DNA of 64,000 nucleotides. Source: Bacteroidales bacterium (GTDB lineage Bacteria; Bacteroidota; Bacteroidia; Bacteroidales; F082). Shown piece by piece: positions 37,201 to 45,610 of the stretch (the stretch's first letter is position 1; each line of letters starts with the position of its first letter). The stretch lies in contig JAFTUF010000052.1 of assembly GCA_017466405.1 (NCBI GenBank), forward strand, positions 1-64,000, given 5' to 3'. Under the pieces are notes generated by a model. That model made no database searches, had not been told where the DNA came from, and was given only the letters and a program-made list of their open reading frames with translations. Made by a program: the position numbers and the translations under genes.

Positions 37201-38415
37201 AGAAATGACAACGTCTTGGAAAATGCTATAAACGGCAACTGGCTCACTACAGATACCACCTTCAACCAGGCATATTCCGAGAGATTCAATGAAAGCTATA
37301 ACTATAAGGTGGTGCTCGAGCCGTTCCAAGACCTTAAGATTGACGTGAGCGGTACAAGAACATACGTCGAGAACTTCTCGGAATATTTCAGAGCTAATGC
37401 TAATGGCGTATTCAATTTCTATACACCAACCAACGGAGGTAACTTCAGTATCTCTCATCTCATGACAGCTACCTCATTCAAAAACGGTGACGACTTGTTC
37501 GAGAATATGTTGAGTTACAGACAGGATATTGCGTTGCGTCTCGCAACAGAAAATCAGGCATGGTTAGATATGGATTCACCTATGGTATATGACTCTATTG
37601 GCAGCGGCTACTTCCCATACGGCTACGGAGCCAGCTCGCAAGAGGTGCTTCTATATTCATTCCTCGCTGCATATTCAGGACAAGATGCTGCTAATGTCGA
37701 ACTTAATCTTTTCAGAAAGATAGCCTTGCCGAACTGGTCGGTCAACTTCACAGGCTTGACAAAGATTGAGGCCTTGAAAAAAATCTTCAAGACAATCAAT
37801 ATCACACATTCATACAGATCGACATATTCTATCTCGTCGTGGGCTACAAACCTCAACTACAATGAGAACAACACCATGTTGATGTATGACGGAACCAACT
37901 TGAGAGTCCCAGAATTCGATATGGCTCAAATAGTGCTTACGGAACAATATGCTCCTTTGGTTGGTCTTAAACTGACTTTCAATAACAACTTGTCGCCTTC
38001 ATTAGATTTCAAGAAGAGCAGAACAGTCACAATAAGCTTCATCAACAATCAGCTTACTGAGACAGAAGGACAGGAAATAGTTATCGGTTGTGGCTATACC
38101 TTTAAGGATCTTGGCTTGGTGTTCTCATCAGCAGGCGGAGGCTCATCAAGAAACTCCAACGACCTCACCATGAAACTTGACATAGGCTTCAGAAAAGACA
38201 AAACTATCTTGAGAAGCATTGACGAAAACTATAGCCAGATTTCATCAGGACAGAATAAAGTCAATATTTATCTCACAGCTGACTATGACTTCAGCAACAG
38301 ATTAGGCATGCAGGCATTCTTCCGTCACGATATGACAGATCCGTTTGTCGCTAATTCTTTCAAGACCAGCAATACTTTTGCAGGTGTAACATTGAGATTT
38401 ACATTGACACAATAA
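31237..38415 (+). CDS. sprA: T9SS outer membrane translocon SprA
   Basis: SprA (Sov in Porphyromonas) is the giant 36-strand outer membrane barrel through which T9SS cargo leaves the cell. The protein has 2392 residues, matching the family, with a signal peptide (residues about 1-33, ...MLSSIDLSAQ) and N-terminal motifs such as FKEPDNITREIVYDPVTGQY and FNQEKNQSGLYFKEP. The barrel has long stretches of alternating strands and the family segments GTSYIDDFEGAKSTIDLRQYSQW and ITAHGSYNSAGYG-like repeats. It ends in an aromatic strand (FAGVTLRFTLTQ). It lies 16 bp after ruvA and ahead of gcvH. No frameshift is seen over 7.2 kb. Confidence 0.97.
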   Translation: MRKLSLRKNIKHLFALILCFGVMLSSIDLSAQSNDTLQLRYPIPQDDGNPFNQEKNQSGLYFKEPDNITREIVYDPVTGQYTFYSKIGDFMYREPQSMSRDLYMEYQNEKSINDYWKERRESVSAGGADKGNQLIPTIYVGGKVFDKIFGSNTIDIKLQGSADVTFGIKGQRRQDPTKPVSLQRNVNFDFDESIQLSAAAKIGEKIEFKLNYNTESQFTFDNKFTLKYEGDEDDIIQLIEAGNVSMPLRSSLITGTQSLFGIKTQLQFGKTTVTSVISYQESETQNISVSGGALTNEYEIECLDYEENRHFFLSQYFRDNYERALANLPLVTSDININKIEVWVTNTTSNYENCRNIVAFTDLGEGKEEWIYNDSKVYPAGIMGAQYPDDTVNSLLYNMDYNSLRSLNSVTSYLTSQGYTSGKDFEKLQKARKLSPSEYVLNSKLGFITLNVNLNANQTLAVAYQYTVIGQDKVYQVGEFSDQSISDPNLLVTKLLKSTTINTKMPMWDLMMKNVYNIRAYQISPNDFVMNILYLGNENGVATGYFADAEGELKGQSLIHLMNVDNLNSQQNPVDGGDGLFDFINGATTSGGTINSATGRVYFPVLEPFGSHIRKIFADNPVLADKYAFDSLYTLTKTSAEQYTEKNKFRLEGHYTSSSGSEINLNALNVSPGSVTVTAGGAPLVENVDYTVDYTLGRVTILNEALLNSGANINISLENNTGMSTMKKSFMGARVEHEVNPDFLIGGTILHLTERAYTTKVNYNDEPLSNTIYGFDFNYQTESQLLTDLIDKLPFIETKQKSRISVYGEFAQFIQGINKENGQTGTSYIDDFEGAKSTIDLRQYSQWYLASTPQYQHNLFPEAYSTMGLDYGKNRSKLAWYTIDHEVFYNRSATILPSNVTNDELSDHRVRQVLETEIFPNRDIQAGVSTNVSVLNLAYYPNLRGPYNYDTENLNSDGTFSNPEDRWGGIMRAIESSDFNATNVEYIEFWMMDPFFEGQDQTNVGKLYFNLGDVSEDILRDGRKSYENGLPTTAEVTQVDTTSWGRVPSLQALVDAFDSNPESRQYQDIGYDGLSDDNERSFFKNYLDILQSKLSPEAFDVAYDDPSSDDYHHFRGSDYDSDEKYSSILERYKKFNGNEGNSPSESQMTENYTTNYTKRPDVEDINNDNTLSESENYYQYEIDLDPNKMMVAGQNRISDIRTSTVTTINGDNKEVKWYQFRIPIREPDKVVGSIEGFSSIRFMRIFMKGFKNDIVLRFATLDLVRGEWRTYAQAIQAPGEYMPGDQTNHTLFEQSAVNIEENSSRQPVPYVLPPGIYQEVYRGTMSTVRQNEQALQLSVENLVDGDARGVYKSTSFDFRYYKQLEMYVHAEQMYEYDDMEDGDLTVFLRFGSDLTDNYYEYEVPLKFTEWYTSSTRDTEIWPEENNIKIDFEKLVEVKNNRNRSLGTNNIQSNRVYSEYDEDGKKKIKVLGNPTISEVRSMMIGVRNPKNNNEVGVDKSAIIWINELRLTELKNKGGWAATGRVEATLADLGRVTAAGSYNSAGYGALETKATESSMESNSFYSVSTDIDLGKFMAPQKTGITVPIHYDHNQTTVTPEYNPFDPDVKFKSALDIIQDQAGKDSLKDAARDIVKQTNFNVTNLRKNRVGNKKPHFWDIENFNASYAYTMQEQKNSDIEYSIDKTYRGGLGYTYSTNAKPVQPFAKAKWASSKYLQLIKDINFYYMPKSFSFSTEMFRQYQEQKLRNKSTGDIIIRPTYAKNWDWNRTYDFRYDITKGLNFTYNATANAYIYEPAGNPERETAEWNQNRDTIKDEIFGLGSMSRFNQTSKLNYTIPINKLPLLDWVTSSASYTGTYRWTASSRSTQAIMGNVNENESTFQLNGNADFSKLYNKVPYFKEITTPKRANRSSGRQANKEEEKVAVDTTGKAPKKNYAKLVGDNVVRVLLSVKKASFSYSQSSGVSLPGYMYEPDYLGINAMTGAPGFGFIFGRNDNVLENAINGNWLTTDTTFNQAYSERFNESYNYKVVLEPFQDLKIDVSGTRTYVENFSEYFRANANGVFNFYTPTNGGNFSISHLMTATSFKNGDDLFENMLSYRQDIALRLATENQAWLDMDSPMVYDSIGSGYFPYGYGASSQEVLLYSFLAAYSGQDAANVELNLFRKIALPNWSVNFTGLTKIEALKKIFKTINITHSYRSTYSISSWATNLNYNENNTMLMYDGTNLRVPEFDMAQIVLTEQYAPLVGLKLTFNNNLSPSLDFKKSRTVTISFINNQLTETEGQEIVIGCGYTFKDLGLVFSSAGGGSSRNSNDLTMKLDIGFRKDKTILRSIDENYSQISSGQNKVNIYLTADYDFSNRLGMQAFFRHDMTDPFVANSFKTSNTFAGVTLRFTLTQ

Positions 38416-38454
38416 AAATTTTCATAGAAATAATAATCATAACAATAAAAATTG

Positions 38455-38462
38455 TAATTTTG
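38455..38462 (+). promoter_or_regulatory. -7 box of gcvH
   Basis: TAATTTTG lies 44 bp upstream of the gcvH ATG and indicates that gcvH has its own promoter after sprA. Confidence 0.6.
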
Positions 38463-38505
38463 GCAAGTTAAAAAAGTAATTATTAAATTTTAAAAATAAA
38501 ACAAG

Positions 38506-38883
38506 ATGAACATTCCAGCAGAATTAAAGTATTCAAAGGATCACGAATGGATCCGTTTAGAAGGTGAAACAGCTTACGTAGGTATCACAGACTTCGCACA
38601 ACACGAATTAGGCGACATCGTTTTCGTTGACATCGACACAGTTGATGAAACACTCGAAGCAGAAGAAACATTCGGTACAATCGAAGCAGTTAAAACATCT
38701 TCAGAATTGTTAATGCCAGTAGCAGGTACTGTCGTTGAATTCAACGAAGCTCTCGCTGACGCTCCTGAAACAGTAAACAACGACCCATACGGTGAAGGTT
38801 GGATTATCAAATTAGAAGGCGTTAACGCAGCTGACCTCGATAACTTATTATCAGCAGAAGCATACAAAGAATTAATCGGCTAA
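38506..38883 (+). CDS. gcvH: Glycine cleavage system H protein
   Basis: The lipoyl carrier that shuttles the aminomethyl group between the P and T proteins during glycine breakdown. The lipoylation lysine is in [16 protein letters not shown] (about residue 64). Length of 125 residues is normal ([32 protein letters not shown]). Codon use is uniform (ACA, GAA and TTA preferred), in line with high expression. The gene lies between sprA and the VanZ gene, as in related genomes; no other gcv gene is in the window, but glyA is. Confidence 0.96.
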   Translation: MNIPAELKYSKDHEWIRLEGETAYVGITDFAQHELGDIVFVDIDTVDETLEAEETFGTIEAVKTSSELLMPVAGTVVEFNEALADAPETVNNDPYGEGWIIKLEGVNAADLDNLLSAEAYKELIG

Positions 38884-38899
38884 TAATTTTATTAGTAAA

Positions 38900-39325
38900 T
38901 TGAGACGACTGTCGGAAAGATTCTATCCAGGTCTCATTTGTGCAGCATTCATAATGCTCCTCATGGGATTGCCAGGAAAATTTTTTCCGACAGTCGTTAA
39001 TTTTTGGGAATGGATAGGTCCCGATAAAATAGTACATCTGCTCCTATTCGGATTGTTATCCTTTCTTTCTTTATGGGGCTACAGAAAACAACTCCTGTCA
39101 GCAAACACAACCCACCTGACATTATCAATATTGCTCGTCATATTCCTCACAATGTCATACGGCGCTCTCACAGAATTGATGCAAAAGTACGTTTTCATTA
39201 ACAGATACGGAAGTTTTTTCGACTTCCTAGCCGACTCAATCGGTTGTGTCTTAGGAGTAAGCACCTTCTATTTTTATCTCAAAAAAAAAAATAAAAAAAT
39301 AGAGAAAAGCGAGAACAATATCTAA
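38900..39325 (+). CDS. VanZ family membrane protein
   Basis: A 141-residue protein with four membrane helices and the VanZ-like pattern GPDKIVHLLLFGLLSFLSLWGYRKQ...TELMQKYVFINRYGSFFDFLADSIGCVLGV. VanZ-like proteins are of uncertain role; the prototype gives low-level teicoplanin resistance. The TTG start is 16 bp after gcvH; no ATG exists near the N-terminus. It is probably co-transcribed with gcvH. Confidence 0.88.
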   Translation: MRRLSERFYPGLICAAFIMLLMGLPGKFFPTVVNFWEWIGPDKIVHLLLFGLLSFLSLWGYRKQLLSANTTHLTLSILLVIFLTMSYGALTELMQKYVFINRYGSFFDFLADSIGCVLGVSTFYFYLKKKNKKIEKSENNI

Positions 39326-39335
39326 GGAAATTTAT

Positions 39336-39343
39336 TACCTTTG
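39336..39343 (+). promoter_or_regulatory. -7 box of tonB
   Basis: TACCTTTG lies 47 bp before the ATG at 39390. Confidence 0.7.
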
Positions 39344-39389
39344 TGGCGAAATATAATTCTTGAGTTTAACTGCAAAAAGAAATAAAGAA

Positions 39390-40076
39390 ATGGAAATTAA
39401 AAAATCACCAAAGGCGGATCTTGAAGACAAGAAATTGACTTTTACGCTGATAGGTCTTGTCATTACTTTGTTGGTTGTTTGGCGCGTGTTTGAATACAAA
39501 AGCTACGATAAACAAACAATCGACAATTTGCAAACCACAGTTGAGGTTATAGAAGAAGAAATGGTTGAAATTACAAAACAAGAACAACCAAAAGTTCAGC
39601 CTCCACAACCAAAACCACAAGTTACTCAAATCGAAATCGTTGACAACGAAGAAGAAATTGAAGACGAAATCGAAATCGATGCTGAAGTTTCACAAGACGA
39701 AGTAATCGAAGAGTACGACTACCAACCACCAGAGATCGAAGAAGAAGAAATCGTTGAAGCTGAAATCTTCAAAGTAGTAGAAGAAATGCCTGAGTTCCCA
39801 GGTGGCGCAGCTAAGATGATGGAATATATCCAAAAGAATATGAAATATCCTATGATGGCTCGTGAATCAGACATCCAAGGTAGAGTATTCGTTAACTTCG
39901 TTGTAGAACCAGACGGATCAATCTCAAACGTAACAGTGATGCGTGGTATCGGCGGTGGTTGCGATGAAGAAGCTCTCCGCGTCGTTGAAAGCATGCCAAA
40001 ATGGAAACCAGGTAAACAACGTGGTAGCGCAGTACGCTGCTCCTTCACAGTGCCTATCATCTTCAAACTTCAATAG
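39390..40076 (+). CDS. tonB: TonB energy transducer
   Basis: It transmits the proton-motive force of ExbB/ExbD to TonB-dependent receptors. One N-terminal helix (LTFTLIGLVITLLVVWRVF) is followed by a Pro/Gln and Glu-rich periplasmic linker (QPKVQPPQPKPQVTQIEIVDNEEEIEDEIEIDAE). The C-terminal TonB domain runs from about residue 140 (EFPGGAAKMMEYIQKNMKYPMMARESDIQGRVFVNFVVEPDGSISNV...SMPKWKPGKQRG). The ATG at 39390 gives MEIKKSPKADLE, the standard start in this phylum, and is preferred over TTG at 39360. A TonB-dependent receptor lies at 43175-45478; no exbBD is in the window. Confidence 0.94.
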   Translation: MEIKKSPKADLEDKKLTFTLIGLVITLLVVWRVFEYKSYDKQTIDNLQTTVEVIEEEMVEITKQEQPKVQPPQPKPQVTQIEIVDNEEEIEDEIEIDAEVSQDEVIEEYDYQPPEIEEEEIVEAEIFKVVEEMPEFPGGAAKMMEYIQKNMKYPMMARESDIQGRVFVNFVVEPDGSISNVTVMRGIGGGCDEEALRVVESMPKWKPGKQRGSAVRCSFTVPIIFKLQ

Positions 40077-40099
40077 TGAAAAGATAAATACCCAATATG

Positions 40100-40126
40100 A
40101 AAAGCTACCTTCGGGTAGCTTTTTTT
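40100..40126 (+). terminator. Intrinsic terminator of tonB
   Basis: The stem AGCTACC/GGTAGCT with a TTCG tetraloop (40103-40120) is followed by a run of T residues. Confidence 0.93.
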
Positions 40127-40186
40127 GTTGAAATAATTATCAATCTTATTTCAAACAATAGCAAAAAATATCGTAAATTTGCAAAC

Positions 40187-41134
40187 ATGAGTGATATTGC
40201 TGATAAGAAAAAATATGCCCTTCGTTTTGGTAATAAAGAATTACCTAACTTCCTCGTGACTAAAGAAAACATCAGAAAACTGATTTTCTTTACCACGGTG
40301 TATTCGTTGGTGTTTATTAATATTTTCCGTCCTTTTAATTCAGAGACCTGGATCCCAGGAATCAATAACCTCAACTATTTCCTCTATTCATCTTTGATGG
40401 TACTTATAGGCTTGGCTTTAATATCAATAAGCCGAGTAGTAATGTATTTCTTCGTAAAAAAAATATCAATAGGTTATTGGGAATATCTTATCTGGATTCT
40501 TGGCGAAATCACTATACTTGCGGGCTTCTATGTCTTTATCGCACATAAAGTCGGATTCATTGATAATTACATCGCAGAAAATCAAATACAAATATATTCA
40601 GAAGCGGTTTTCGAGATATATAGAAAGGCAGTCGCTAATACAACATGGATGCTGCTCATACCTTATATAATCTCCTACCTGTATCTTTACAACGAACATC
40701 TCGTGCGTAATGTCATCACCAAGTTGAGTGAAAGCGCTAATGCAGTGCAAGAACAAACTGAACGCAAAGAACATAACCTCATACATTTTAAAGACGATAG
40801 AAATGAAGTGCGCTTCAGCATAACGACCGATAAGATCGCATACATAGAATCGTCAGATAATTACTGTAAGATAAAATATATCAATAATGGCAAGTTGCAG
40901 GATTTTGTCTTGAGAACTTCTTTGAAGAAGTTGCAGGAAGAACTGAAAGATACTTCCATCCAACGCTGCCAACGTTCCTATATGGTTAACTTTGAACATG
41001 TGGTCTCGTTGAGAAGAGACAATAGCGACATAAGCCTTGAATTCGACGTTAAGGATATAGGAGAAATACCGGTATCAAAATCTTATAACGACAAAGTGGT
41101 AGAATCTTTTGTTAAGTATTCTAAACAAGGTTAA
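40187..41134 (+). CDS. Membrane-anchored LytTR transcription regulator
   Basis: A 315-residue protein with four membrane helices (residues about 25-170: LIFFTTVYSLVFINIF, YFLYSSLMVLIGLALISISRVVMYFF, YLIWILGEITILAGFYVFI, ANTTWMLLIPYIISYLYLY), a linker, and a C-terminal LytTR DNA-binding domain (SITTDKIAYIESSDNYCKIKYINNGKLQDFVLRTSLKKL...IQRCQRSYMVNFEHVV). It has no receiver domain, so it probably acts without phosphorylation. The ATG at 40187 is chosen because an upstream extension would run through the tonB terminator and the -7 box TAAATTTG sits only about 10 bp before it. A TPR gene follows after 5 bp. Confidence 0.9.
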   Translation: MSDIADKKKYALRFGNKELPNFLVTKENIRKLIFFTTVYSLVFINIFRPFNSETWIPGINNLNYFLYSSLMVLIGLALISISRVVMYFFVKKISIGYWEYLIWILGEITILAGFYVFIAHKVGFIDNYIAENQIQIYSEAVFEIYRKAVANTTWMLLIPYIISYLYLYNEHLVRNVITKLSESANAVQEQTERKEHNLIHFKDDRNEVRFSITTDKIAYIESSDNYCKIKYINNGKLQDFVLRTSLKKLQEELKDTSIQRCQRSYMVNFEHVVSLRRDNSDISLEFDVKDIGEIPVSKSYNDKVVESFVKYSKQG

Positions 41135-41139
41135 TATTT

Positions 41140-43128
41140 ATGAAGCTGATACGATACATAATCATATTTCTCTTTCTCTCACTGGGATATGATTCGTATT
41201 CTCAACTCAATCATAAACATTACATTCTGATGGGCCGAATCGACTTGTCGGAAGAAGATTATTCCAAAGCGATACAGAATTTCAATATGGCAATCGTGGC
41301 AAAGCCAAACGACTTTGAAGGCTATTTCCTCAGAGGTATCGCAAAATATAGCCTCAATGATTTCACAGGCGCCGTCAAGGATTTTACCAAGACTCTTGAG
41401 ATACATCCTCTTTATGTGCGAGCCTATCATTACAGAGGAATATCCAACGACCGCTTAGGCAATTATGCCGATGCAAAAAAAGATTATAACCAAGCCATAA
41501 AACTTGACCCTTACGATCCAGAATTACATATAGCTCTCGGCTCAACGAAGCTGCATCTTAACGAATATTTAGATGCTGTGGCAAGTTTCGATACTGCGCT
41601 TATCATAAATCCGAGCAATGCAAACGCCTATATCAACAGAGGCGTGGCTAAACGTTTCATGAATCAGCTGGACGAGGCTCTAGAAGATTTGAACAAAGCG
41701 GTCTATTACGACTTTTTTAACATAGAAGCTATAGTGCGGAGAGGCATCATACAGATGGAACGCGAGCAATATCAGGAAGCTCTCGTAGATTTTAATAACG
41801 CCCTTAAAATGGATGGCGACAATCCCTTAATTTTCTTTAACAGAGGAACGGTACATCTTAATATGGGTGATACTCTCTCGGCTCTAAAAGATTATGAAAG
41901 AGTGAACAACCTCGACGAACGTAATGCCTTAACATATTTTAACAGAGCTATCATTTATAGTCTCTTGAAAGAAGACGACATAGCGATGGCGCTTTTCGAT
42001 AAGGTCATAGAGATAAACCCGGATAACATTTACGGATATTTCAACAGAGGAATTCTATATTATAAAATGAATGAATTGGATTATGCCGAGGCTGACTTCA
42101 CCAAAGTGATTGAGCTATTCCCAGATTATATCGACGCTTGGGTGAACCGTTCGGTGGTGCGACATGATAAAGGAGACATCGAGGGTGCAGAGTCTGACAG
42201 ATATAAATCGATGGAGATAATAAACATGATAAGCGAGGATGAGAAAAACGTTGACTCCTTGTATAAGGTATATTCTTCTTCGATAGATCACGACAAGATT
42301 ATCGCCTTTGAATCGGATTTCTCTAACGGTGACAGAGGAGGCAAACTCGCACAGTATTCTTCCATCGACATCAAGCCTTTCAATAATTTCATAGTCGCGG
42401 TGGTTTCTTTCGACGCTGACAAGGATGACGCTCATAACACTCGCTATTATCTCGACGCGAGCTTGAGTCATATCAATGAAAATAAAAAACTGAACGGACT
42501 GAGTCTCGTCTATAAACATGTCGATTTCTTTGATGATGGCTATCAGTCGCTGCTTAACGATTCTATTGTGGAAGCTGTCGGCGATAAAAGGCTCGTCACT
42601 TTTCTTAACGGCGTCTTGAATTATGAGATTCATAATTACCAACATTCAGAAGACAACTTCCGTACTTTGGCCGATGATGATGTCTTTGAGATTTATTCGG
42701 CTATAAACATAGCGTCATTACAAAAGGAGAAAGCTGAGCTGGTCCTGTATAGTCAGGATTATAACGACCCTATTATGATTAATTACAAGAAGAATCCCGA
42801 TAAGAACACTATAAAAAAACAAGAGCGACCTGACTATAATCAGGCGTTGGAGACTTTGACGGCGGTTTTGGAGAAGAATAGAAGCAATCCTTTTATTTGG
42901 TATAATCTCGGTAATCTTCATTTGCAGATGCAGGATTTTCATAAAGCCGTCGATGATTATACCGAAGCCATAAAATATGAAAAGAACTTAGCTGAGGCTT
43001 ACTATAACAGAGGTTTGACTTTATTATATTTGGGAGAAAAAGAATTAGCCAACAGCGACTTAAGCAAAGCGGGCGAACTCGGTATCAAGGAAGCTTACGC
43101 TGTGATGAAGAGGTTTTATAACAAATAA
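41140..43128 (+). CDS. Secreted TPR repeat protein
   Basis: A 662-residue protein with a signal peptide (MKLIRYIIIFLFLSLGYDSYSQ) and at least nine TPR units, each close to 34 residues (e.g. AYHYRGISNDRLGNYADAKKDYNQAIKLDPYDPEL, AYINRGVAKRFMNQLDEALEDLNKAVYYD). A non-TPR insert at about residues 370-540 lies between the N-terminal block and the last two units. It is a periplasmic scaffold by inference. It begins 5 bp after the membrane LytTR gene, which suggests a joint function, perhaps as the periplasmic sensor for that regulator; this is inference only. Confidence 0.86.
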   Translation: MKLIRYIIIFLFLSLGYDSYSQLNHKHYILMGRIDLSEEDYSKAIQNFNMAIVAKPNDFEGYFLRGIAKYSLNDFTGAVKDFTKTLEIHPLYVRAYHYRGISNDRLGNYADAKKDYNQAIKLDPYDPELHIALGSTKLHLNEYLDAVASFDTALIINPSNANAYINRGVAKRFMNQLDEALEDLNKAVYYDFFNIEAIVRRGIIQMEREQYQEALVDFNNALKMDGDNPLIFFNRGTVHLNMGDTLSALKDYERVNNLDERNALTYFNRAIIYSLLKEDDIAMALFDKVIEINPDNIYGYFNRGILYYKMNELDYAEADFTKVIELFPDYIDAWVNRSVVRHDKGDIEGAESDRYKSMEIINMISEDEKNVDSLYKVYSSSIDHDKIIAFESDFSNGDRGGKLAQYSSIDIKPFNNFIVAVVSFDADKDDAHNTRYYLDASLSHINENKKLNGLSLVYKHVDFFDDGYQSLLNDSIVEAVGDKRLVTFLNGVLNYEIHNYQHSEDNFRTLADDDVFEIYSAINIASLQKEKAELVLYSQDYNDPIMINYKKNPDKNTIKKQERPDYNQALETLTAVLEKNRSNPFIWYNLGNLHLQMQDFHKAVDDYTEAIKYEKNLAEAYYNRGLTLLYLGEKELANSDLSKAGELGIKEAYAVMKRFYNK

Positions 43129-43174
43129 GGGGAATTGTTTAAATCCCCCTCATCCATGTTTTATGTTAATATCT

Positions 43175-45478
43175 TTATATTCCAAGTTTCAATCCTACGA
43201 AGAAAGTTCTCGGCAAACCAGGACCGTAGATATAACCTGCGTCGCGGTCGGCGCCTTTGTCGAAGTCGTCCTGATATGAATTGAAGATATTCTTTACACC
43301 GGCGTTAAACTGCAAGCTGCTGTTGTTCGATACTTTAATATCGTAAGCTACTTTGATTCCCATGTCGAAGAAATTAGGTGTAATCACTTCTTCGTCTTCT
43401 GCCACATAACCAGCGAAGTGTTGTACGAGCATGCTGCCTGTATAAGTTCCCGACAAAGCGATGTTCAGAGCATCGAACATGGTGTAGTCCATAGTGATGA
43501 ATCCGTAATTGTCTGGAGTTCTGAACATACGAGTCTGAGGTTTGATGTTAGGATTTTCAGACCATGTCTCAGGTTCTTTATATCTGCTTTTCTGGAAAGT
43601 GTATCCAAGTTGAAGGTTGAAGTCGCGTATTGGAGTATAAGTAGCTTCCACGTTGACGCCTGCCACGTAGGCACCTGAACCATTGCAGCGTTCCATCAAG
43701 ATGTTACCCTGAGCGTCAGTTCCGTTTTCCTTCAAGATGAAGACATCGTTCAATGTTGTGTAAAAACCTTCAGCCAAAATGTTGATATCGCCGCCTTTGA
43801 TTTTTGATGACCAATTTATTGAACCGCTGAAGCTATTTGAATATTCTGGTTTTAAGTCTGGGCTTAATGATATGATTGCTACGTCACCACCAACGGCCAT
43901 GATATGAAGGTCTTCGTCGAAAGCTTGTGGCGCACGATAGCCTGAGGAATAGCTGAGACGTCCAGTCAATGTCTCTGTGAAGACATAACGGAAGTTGGCT
44001 CTCGGACTTATCACGATGTTATCGATAAGGTTATGCTTATCGACTCTGGCGCCAATCAAAAGTCCCATTCTAGAATTCTTCCATTCGTTTTGAGCGAAGA
44101 CACTGGCGATATAAATGTCTTGTATCAATGTTCTGTCGTAAGCCAATTGTATGTCTTCCAATTTATTTACAGAATATTCAACGCCGGCTACGAATTCTGA
44201 TGGCATGAATATAAGTTTATCGAAAGTCTGGTTATACTGACCGCCGGTCACCCAGCTGAAGTCGTTGGAAGTACCGTATGCGTTGATGTCGTATTGAGTT
44301 CCGTAATAAGTGTTACGATCTACTTTTTGCATTGATGTGAAGAGTGAGAAACGTGTCTTAAGGTTCTTTGACATGAAGTCGTAGGTAAGTCCTCCGCCAT
44401 GAACGAAATGCTCTGCCTGTTCAGCTACGGTCACTTGGTGAGGCATCATATTGATGCTATCGCCGCCTCTGCGGAACTCGTGCATGGCGTGATATTCTGC
44501 TGTGAGTTTAGCTTGGTTGGAGAATCTGTAGTAGGCGCGGAGTCCTAAAGACGTGCCTTTAAGTTTTCCGAGTTCTGTATATCCGTCGCCATCATGATCG
44601 TAGCCCTGTCTGTCGCGGCTCATTCCGAAGATGTTAGCGCCGACTTTACGATTAGAAGAGACAAGTGCTGCGTTCATGGAGGTGACATTGTCCCATGACT
44701 TTCCGCCAATGAGTTGAGTTGTATTACTGATGTCTAACGAGTTACGAATAGGCTCTCGTGTTATGATGTTGACAACGCCGCCTATAGCGCTAGATCCGAA
44801 GATGGCAGAACCGCCACCTCTGATGACTTCAACGCGGTCTATCATAGAGACAGGTATCTGCTCAAGTCCGTAAACGCCAGCTAATGAGCTGAAGATAGGA
44901 CGGCTGTCGATGAGAATCTGTGAGTATTTTCCCTCCAAACCGTTGATACGTACAGCATTGACACCGCAGTTTTGGCAGGTGTTTTCTACACGTAATCCAG
45001 GCTGATAGTTGAGTCCTTCGGCAAGGTTGACAGAGTTGGTGTTGGTGAAAATCTTAGGAGTCAGCACGTTGACTATAGTCGCGGCTTCTTTGCGATCTAC
45101 TTCGTAGCGGTTGGCAGAAACGACGACGTCTTTCATCAAGACGGAGTTTTCTTCCAAAACAAAATTCATCTCTGTAGAAGTATCGGCTTTGAGAAATATT
45201 TGTTGTTCTATGGTTTTATAACCCATGAAAGAAACTACTATAGTATGCGAACCTTCGGGAAGGTTTTCGAGGTGATAGTGTCCGGTTTCATTGGTAGCGG
45301 TTCCAAGAGTGGTCCCTTTTAAATATATGTTGACAAAAGGCAGATGTTCGTGGTTGGAGTCTAAAACGTGGCCGTAGATGTTAGCGTCGGTCTTTTTTTG
45401 TGCAAGTGATGTGGAGATGTTAATTGTTAGAAATACGCTTAAAAGAAGCAAGAACTTGATGTTAAAAATTTTTATCAT
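43175..45478 (-). CDS. TonB-dependent outer membrane receptor
   Basis: A 767-residue receptor with a signal peptide (...NISTSLAQ) and an N-terminal carboxypeptidase-regulatory-like domain (residues about 30-115, ANIYGHVLDSNHEHLPFVNIYLKGTTLGTATNETGHYHLENLPEGSHTI). A plug domain (about 120-230, DVVVSANRYEVDRKEAATIVNVLTP...VEVIRGGGSAIFGSSAIGGVVNIIT) and a 22-strand barrel ending in TFFVGLKLGI complete it. No SusD partner is adjacent and the barrel has no clear siderophore or B12 signature, so the substrate is unknown. The plug resembles the FepA/CirA type more than SusC. Minus-strand -7 box at 45510-45517. Confidence 0.93.
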   Translation of the reverse strand: MIKIFNIKFLLLLSVFLTINISTSLAQKKTDANIYGHVLDSNHEHLPFVNIYLKGTTLGTATNETGHYHLENLPEGSHTIVVSFMGYKTIEQQIFLKADTSTEMNFVLEENSVLMKDVVVSANRYEVDRKEAATIVNVLTPKIFTNTNSVNLAEGLNYQPGLRVENTCQNCGVNAVRINGLEGKYSQILIDSRPIFSSLAGVYGLEQIPVSMIDRVEVIRGGGSAIFGSSAIGGVVNIITREPIRNSLDISNTTQLIGGKSWDNVTSMNAALVSSNRKVGANIFGMSRDRQGYDHDGDGYTELGKLKGTSLGLRAYYRFSNQAKLTAEYHAMHEFRRGGDSINMMPHQVTVAEQAEHFVHGGGLTYDFMSKNLKTRFSLFTSMQKVDRNTYYGTQYDINAYGTSNDFSWVTGGQYNQTFDKLIFMPSEFVAGVEYSVNKLEDIQLAYDRTLIQDIYIASVFAQNEWKNSRMGLLIGARVDKHNLIDNIVISPRANFRYVFTETLTGRLSYSSGYRAPQAFDEDLHIMAVGGDVAIISLSPDLKPEYSNSFSGSINWSSKIKGGDINILAEGFYTTLNDVFILKENGTDAQGNILMERCNGSGAYVAGVNVEATYTPIRDFNLQLGYTFQKSRYKEPETWSENPNIKPQTRMFRTPDNYGFITMDYTMFDALNIALSGTYTGSMLVQHFAGYVAEDEEVITPNFFDMGIKVAYDIKVSNNSSLQFNAGVKNIFNSYQDDFDKGADRDAGYIYGPGLPRTFFVGLKLGI

Positions 45479-45509
45479 TACTATAGAAAATTTAAATGTT
45501 AATTTTTTG

Positions 45510-45517
45510 CAAAAGTA
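45510..45517 (-). promoter_or_regulatory. -7 box of the TonB-dependent receptor gene
   Basis: TACTTTTG on the minus strand, about 32 bp upstream of the ATG. Confidence 0.6.
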
Positions 45518-45610
45518 AGAATGTTATTAAAAATTTTTGCTAATCATTAATTGGTATTTATATTGAAAAAAAAATGCATAGAAATACTATTATTATTGCG
45601 CTATTTTTAT

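Noticed and set aside
40097..40186. N-terminal extension of the membrane LytTR protein
   Set aside because: The extension would translate through the tonB terminator hairpin and lies upstream of the -7 box.
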